Shown: positions 62,001 to 64,000 of the stretch, piece after piece | Layout: every line of letters starts with the position of its first letter | How positions within the stretch are numbered: the stretch's first letter is position 1 | DNA from: JBBRMW01 sp965246845 | GTDB taxonomy: Bacteria > Chloroflexota > Anaerolineae > Aggregatilineales > UBA2796 | Assembly: GCA_965246845.1 (NCBI GenBank) | Contig: CBDFFR010000012.1 | Location: 868,001 to 932,000, forward strand | Direction of reading: 5' to 3' | Length of the DNA stretch: 64,000 bases | Program-made: the position numbers and the translations under genes | Notes under the pieces: generated by a model | What the model saw: the letters and a program-made list of their open reading frames with translations, nothing else | The model's database searches: none | What the model was told of the DNA's origin: nothing

Positions 62001-62160
62001 AGCGCACCGCGCCGTACACTGCATCATGGTCGGTTAGCGCAAGTGCCGTATAGTTCAGGTCGGCGGCACGGCTGGCGAGCGCTTCCGGTGAGGATGCACC
62101 ATCCAACAGGGAAAAGTAGCTGTGCGTGTGGAGTTCGACGTAAACTGCTGGATGCTGCAA
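59089..62160 (-). CDS. dnaE2: Error-prone DNA polymerase III alpha subunit, DnaE2/ImuC-like
   Basis: A 1023-residue C-family polymerase, shorter than replicative DnaE (about 1160) and near the DnaE2 length. It begins with a PHP domain (YVELHTHSYFSLLDGAS, ALTDHDAVYG); the palm has GRGSAANSLVAYLL and the metal motif PDIDIDF. The C-terminus is a DnaE2-type OB fold (ITLEDEDGMMNVIFRPSVYEQ) with no beta-clamp tail visible. DnaE2 works with ImuA/ImuB in SOS mutagenesis. Upstream lie an unknown gene, a DUF6504 gene and a cut gene; the operon's first part is interrupted by IS630. Confidence 0.87.
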   Translation of the reverse strand: MQHPAVYVELHTHSYFSLLDGASSPEALASRAADLNYTALALTDHDAVYGAVRFGKVAEEVGIKAIYGAEVTLEGGHHLTLLVKDAQGWRNLCALISIGRANAPKGEACLPLVALAGRTDGLIALSGCATHGEIPSALRAGDWTTARATLLRYMDWFSPDDFWIELQHHLLPGTHLLHEKLVALAERSGLGFVATNNVHYAHRADHRLQDVLVCIRNGVTIDHSGHVRRPNSEYYLKSPAQMAALFADYPTALTNTLEIAARCDFTLTGGLQELPAFPLPVGDTTEGYLRHLCEESAMRRFGELSGKIRETLNHELRLIVRTGLANYFLIVWDIVRFARESGIRCQGRGSAANSLVAYLLNISPINPLAHDLVFERFLSEERPTAPDIDIDFDAARREEVIQYCYSRYGHDHAAMACTLVTFRERSAIREVGKVLGLPLEIIEGQARQVHARNGGLLGNNNGNGTATTSDLTPEQSNIWQQAQEITKQIKGLPRHLSIHNGGMIITGPQITDRVPTEPATMPGRSVIQWDKDSLEDAGLIKIDLLGLRMLSAVAETLRLVEQTTGTKIDLDTLTFDDPAVYDMICEADTIGVFQVESRAQAQVLPRLRPRTFNDLIVSISLIRPGPVQGNMVHPYLRRRFGEETVTYLAPQLEPALKETLGVILFQEQVLKVARDLGGLTPGEGELLRRTLGKSDSAKMTRLKGRFMEGAAQKGVSATTADAVFRQLENFGGYSFPKSHAAAFAVLVYQSAWLKRDHAGAFYVALLNNQPMGFWSPAVIVGEARRKGFAIEGVDIHLSEAKCTVARQSIRLGLNYINGLGQRAESICEARKAGPFLNLSDFHQRTRLPHRLIERLVLVGAMDGWNTSRREMLWQLGELPPMPDALPLAIEPFVLDLPPFTDADLLAVQYDVLGLSTGAHVMALYHGSLREQGILGYADLGAAKDGQEARVAGLVVVHQSPQTAKGHHFITLEDEDGMMNVIFRPSVYEQYREVVIGSPLLVIAGVIQKRDAVVNILAMSVVGI

Positions 62161-62161
62161 A

Positions 62162-62623
62162 TTAGCCCCAGAGCTTAGGCTCCTCGAAAGTCGAGGATGT
62201 GTATACTAGACCATCTTTGAAATATAGAAGTTGTGGAGCTTTGTCGAATAGTTCTCGCCAATAGCCCGCAAAACCATCTTTTGCATAGTGAGCGACCCAA
62301 AATAAGAAATAGCACCATTCCATATATTGATCATCGATAAACGACCGCCGCATCTGAAACTTCCAGCGAAATACTGGCTGCCATGGAACGCCGCTGAAAT
62401 GCACTTTCTCCAGTCGGGCTTCTGTAAACCCTGCAAAATCACTCAGTGGTATTCCAGGTTTTGGAAGAAAACGACTGCTCCATTCCATTTCTTCTGCCAA
62501 CTCATATGGAACAATGAAGTCAATATCTTCCCCATTAAGTGCCGCCGACAACTTGTCGAGGATGCTATTTGGCATCGTTTCCTTGAATTCACACGACAAA
62601 ACACATTCAAAACGCGCGCTCAT
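62162..62623 (-). CDS. Small protein of unknown function in the dnaE2 operon
   Basis: A 153-residue soluble protein, rich in aromatic residues (WQPVFRWKF, YMEWCYFLFWVAHY). ATG 62623 has the ideal GAGGAG 6 nt upstream, although the frame is open to ATG 62641. Its stop is 2 nt before the dnaE2 start. I recognise no domain; the size and aromatic pattern resemble SMI1- or immunity-type small proteins, but that is only impression. The position inside a mutagenesis operon is unusual. Confidence 0.7.
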   Translation of the reverse strand: MSARFECVLSCEFKETMPNSILDKLSAALNGEDIDFIVPYELAEEMEWSSRFLPKPGIPLSDFAGFTEARLEKVHFSGVPWQPVFRWKFQMRRSFIDDQYMEWCYFLFWVAHYAKDGFAGYWRELFDKAPQLLYFKDGLVYTSSTFEEPKLWG

Positions 62624-62633
62624 ACCATTCTCC

Positions 62634-62885
62634 TCAGTCATATGCCCCTTGCATAAACCACGTCCCGTTTGTCAAATCGCGGTATACCGCAATCAGTGTT
62701 CCGGCAACGGTCACGCTGAAATACTCCCGCCAGACCCGCTCCTGCCACCAGTCCTCGTCGATCCGCCAGCGCTCGGCGACATGCGCGACCGGGTACAGTC
62801 TGCCATCGAGCGTAAAGCACACGGGTTGTCCGCGCGCGTCCGTCTCGACCTCGATCTGCACGCCTTCACCATAAAAGCGGCTCAT
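62634..62885 (-). CDS. DUF6504 family protein of DNA-repair polymerase operons
   Basis: An 83-residue protein with the DUF6504 pattern: basic and aromatic start (MSRFYGEGVQIEVE), central LDGRLYPVAHVAERWRIDEDWW and C-terminal YFSVTVAGTLIAVYRDLTNGTW. This small family is regularly encoded with Y-family and DnaE2-type polymerases in actinobacteria and Chloroflexota. The start overlaps the previous stop as ATGA. Role unknown, probably accessory to translesion synthesis. Confidence 0.75.
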   Translation of the reverse strand: MSRFYGEGVQIEVETDARGQPVCFTLDGRLYPVAHVAERWRIDEDWWQERVWREYFSVTVAGTLIAVYRDLTNGTWFMQGAYD

Positions 62886-62988
62886 GAGACAAGGAACGGC
62901 TGAAACTGATAGCGCCGCTCGACCACACGCGCATGACGGTCGATCTCGACGGGCCGGGTAAATGCCTCGCGTCCATAGCGAGCGGCTA
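62882..62988 (-). pseudogene. C-terminal stub of a gene cut by IS630 (probably ImuB-like)
   Basis: An open minus-strand frame from the IS boundary reads ARYGREAFTRPVEIDRHARV and ends FQPFLVS at a stop that overlaps the DUF6504 start. The style (RYG.EA..RPV) and position before DUF6504 and dnaE2 suit the C-terminus of an ImuB-type Y-family polymerase. The rest, if it exists, lies beyond the IS outside the window. Confidence 0.55.
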
Positions 62989-63057
62989 GTGGACTACCGC
63001 TGTAAAGTTGAAGGCGCATTGAGGGTCGGGTAATCTTGAGTTCAAGGAGACCAGACG

Positions 63058-63525
63058 ATGCCGAAGAAAATCGAGATGACCCTCAGCGCGGCTGAACAGG
63101 AACAGCTGACTGCGCTGTTGAGTAAGGGGAAGGTGGGCGCGCGGGTGCTGAAGCGCGCGCATATTGTACGGTTGGCGGCCTCCGGCAAGAGCGATGCGGC
63201 TATTCAGGAAGCGCTTGGGGTAGGGGAGGCGACCATCTGGCGGACGCGCGCCCGCTATCAGGCGGGAGGACTGAAGCGCGCGCTGTACGAGAAAGCGCGA
63301 CCGGGCAACCCACGCCTGCTGGATGAAGCAGGGGAAGCGGCGCTGATTGCGGTGAGTTGCTCGGACACGCCGCACGGGGAGCAGCGCTGGACCTTGCGCA
63401 TGGTGGCGGACAAATTGGTGGAACTGGGGGTGGTCGAGTCCATCAGCGAGGATACGGTTGGACGGGTGCTAAAAAAAACGCGCTCAAACCGTGGCGGGTG
63501 GACCACTGGTGCATCCCGGAGGTGA
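63058..63525 (+). CDS. IS630 transposase, N-terminal frame
   Basis: 155 residues, identical in sequence to the protein of the first copy (34753-35220): helix-turn-helix part, real homology ending at the eight-A run (63471-63478), where a -1 slip enters the DDE frame. Confidence 0.9.
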   Translation: MPKKIEMTLSAAEQEQLTALLSKGKVGARVLKRAHIVRLAASGKSDAAIQEALGVGEATIWRTRARYQAGGLKRALYEKARPGNPRLLDEAGEAALIAVSCSDTPHGEQRWTLRMVADKLVELGVVESISEDTVGRVLKKTRSNRGGWTTGASRR

Positions 63526-64000
63526 ACGCCGCGTTTGTCTGTCAGATGGAAGCGCTGCTGGACGTGTACGCGCAACCGCTCGACGAACAGCACCCGGTGG
63601 TGTGTGTCGATGAGCGTCCCTGTCAACTGCTGGGCGATACCCGCCAGCCGCAACTGATGCGACCCGGCACCCCCAAGCGGGTAGACCATGAGTACGCGCG
63701 GCACGGCATGGCAAACCTGTTTCTGGCGGTGCAACCGCGCGGCGGTTGGCGGCGGCTCAAGGTCACCGCGCGCCGTACCAAGTCCGACTTCGCGCATTTT
63801 CTCAAGAACCTCGCCGACGACCACTTCCCCTCGGCGCAGCGTATTCAACTGGTCGTGGACAACCTCAACATTCACACCCCAGCCGTCCTGTACGACACCT
63901 TCCCCGCTGCTGAAGCCCGACGGCTCGCCCGTCGCTTCACTTTTCACTATACTCCCAAGCACGCTTCCTGGCTCAACATGGCCGAGATTGAACTCTCCGT
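63471..64000 (+). CDS. IS630 transposase, DDE frame (3' end outside window)
   Basis: The -1 frame after the eight-A run continues as KKNALKPWRVDHWCIP and contains the first two acidic residues (VCVDERP and LVVDNLNIH) and the sequence up to MAEIELSV with the glutamate, where the window ends. Same as copy one as far as seen. Confidence 0.85.

Larger units (their letters stand above)
62989..64000 (+). mobile_element. IS630-family insertion sequence, second copy (right end outside window)
   Basis: Begins with GTGGACTACCGCTGTAAAG directly after TA (62987-62988). The visible 1012 bp encode the same proteins as the copy at 34101-35289 but in the opposite direction. It has inserted into the gene upstream of DUF6504 and dnaE2. 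A match in all visible translations points to a recent jump. Confidence 0.92.

Overview
The window reads as chromosomal DNA of a free-living heterotrophic bacterium, most plausibly a Chloroflexota (Anaerolineae-like) organism. That placement is an inference: it rests on GC-rich coding style, three carbohydrate-type ABC importers, a MoxR/DUF58/VWA cluster, a long DUF3417-type alpha-glucan phosphorylase, and repeated intergenic GGGCGGAC/GTCCGCCC hairpins. No rRNA, tRNA or CRISPR array was found.

Layout. 0-5.4 kb: housekeeping and redox genes (truncated response regulator, Gfo/Idh oxidoreductase, two SDR-type proteins, an S51 peptidase, SurE, a small helical protein). 5.4-9.7 kb: a UgpB/UgpA/UgpE-like importer with an endonuclease/exonuclease/phosphatase-family hydrolase inside the operon. 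9.7-15.5 kb: a DHFR-like gene with its own operator-like repeat, then a minus-strand operon of trypsin-like protease, MoxR ATPase, DUF58 protein and two VWA membrane proteins. 15.7-18.3 kb: glycogen phosphorylase. 18.4-24.4 kb: a frameshifted IS200-like element followed by a plasmid-like ParA-ParB-PrimPol/helicase module. 24.4-33.8 kb: an SGNH hydrolase and a six-to-seven-gene surface-glycan cluster that includes a split transketolase. 34.1-35.3 kb: an intact IS630-family element.

35.6-40.5 kb: a second importer ending in a GH3 (NagZ-like) glycosidase. 40.9-49.5 kb: a third importer operon on the minus strand, headed by a LacI regulator and a GHL6-type glycosidase; matching TTTTAGT/ACTAAAA operators lie at both of its promoters. 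None of the three importers has an ATPase gene here, so they probably share one encoded elsewhere.

49.6-64 kb is accessory DNA: two inward-facing degenerate IS3 copies around a secreted protein, an XRE regulator and an array of eight 79-bp tandem repeats; a replication-relaxation-like gene; an HNH-nuclease/DEAH-helicase fusion with a small partner gene and a divergent XRE regulator sharing one palindromic control region; and a mutagenesis cassette (DnaE2/ImuC-like polymerase, DUF6504 protein) whose first gene is cut by a second IS630 copy in opposite orientation to the first.

The best candidates for something undescribed are the HNH-helicase cassette with its control region, the 79-bp repeat array beside an XRE gene, the BIME-like hairpin family, and the split transketolase in a glycan locus.
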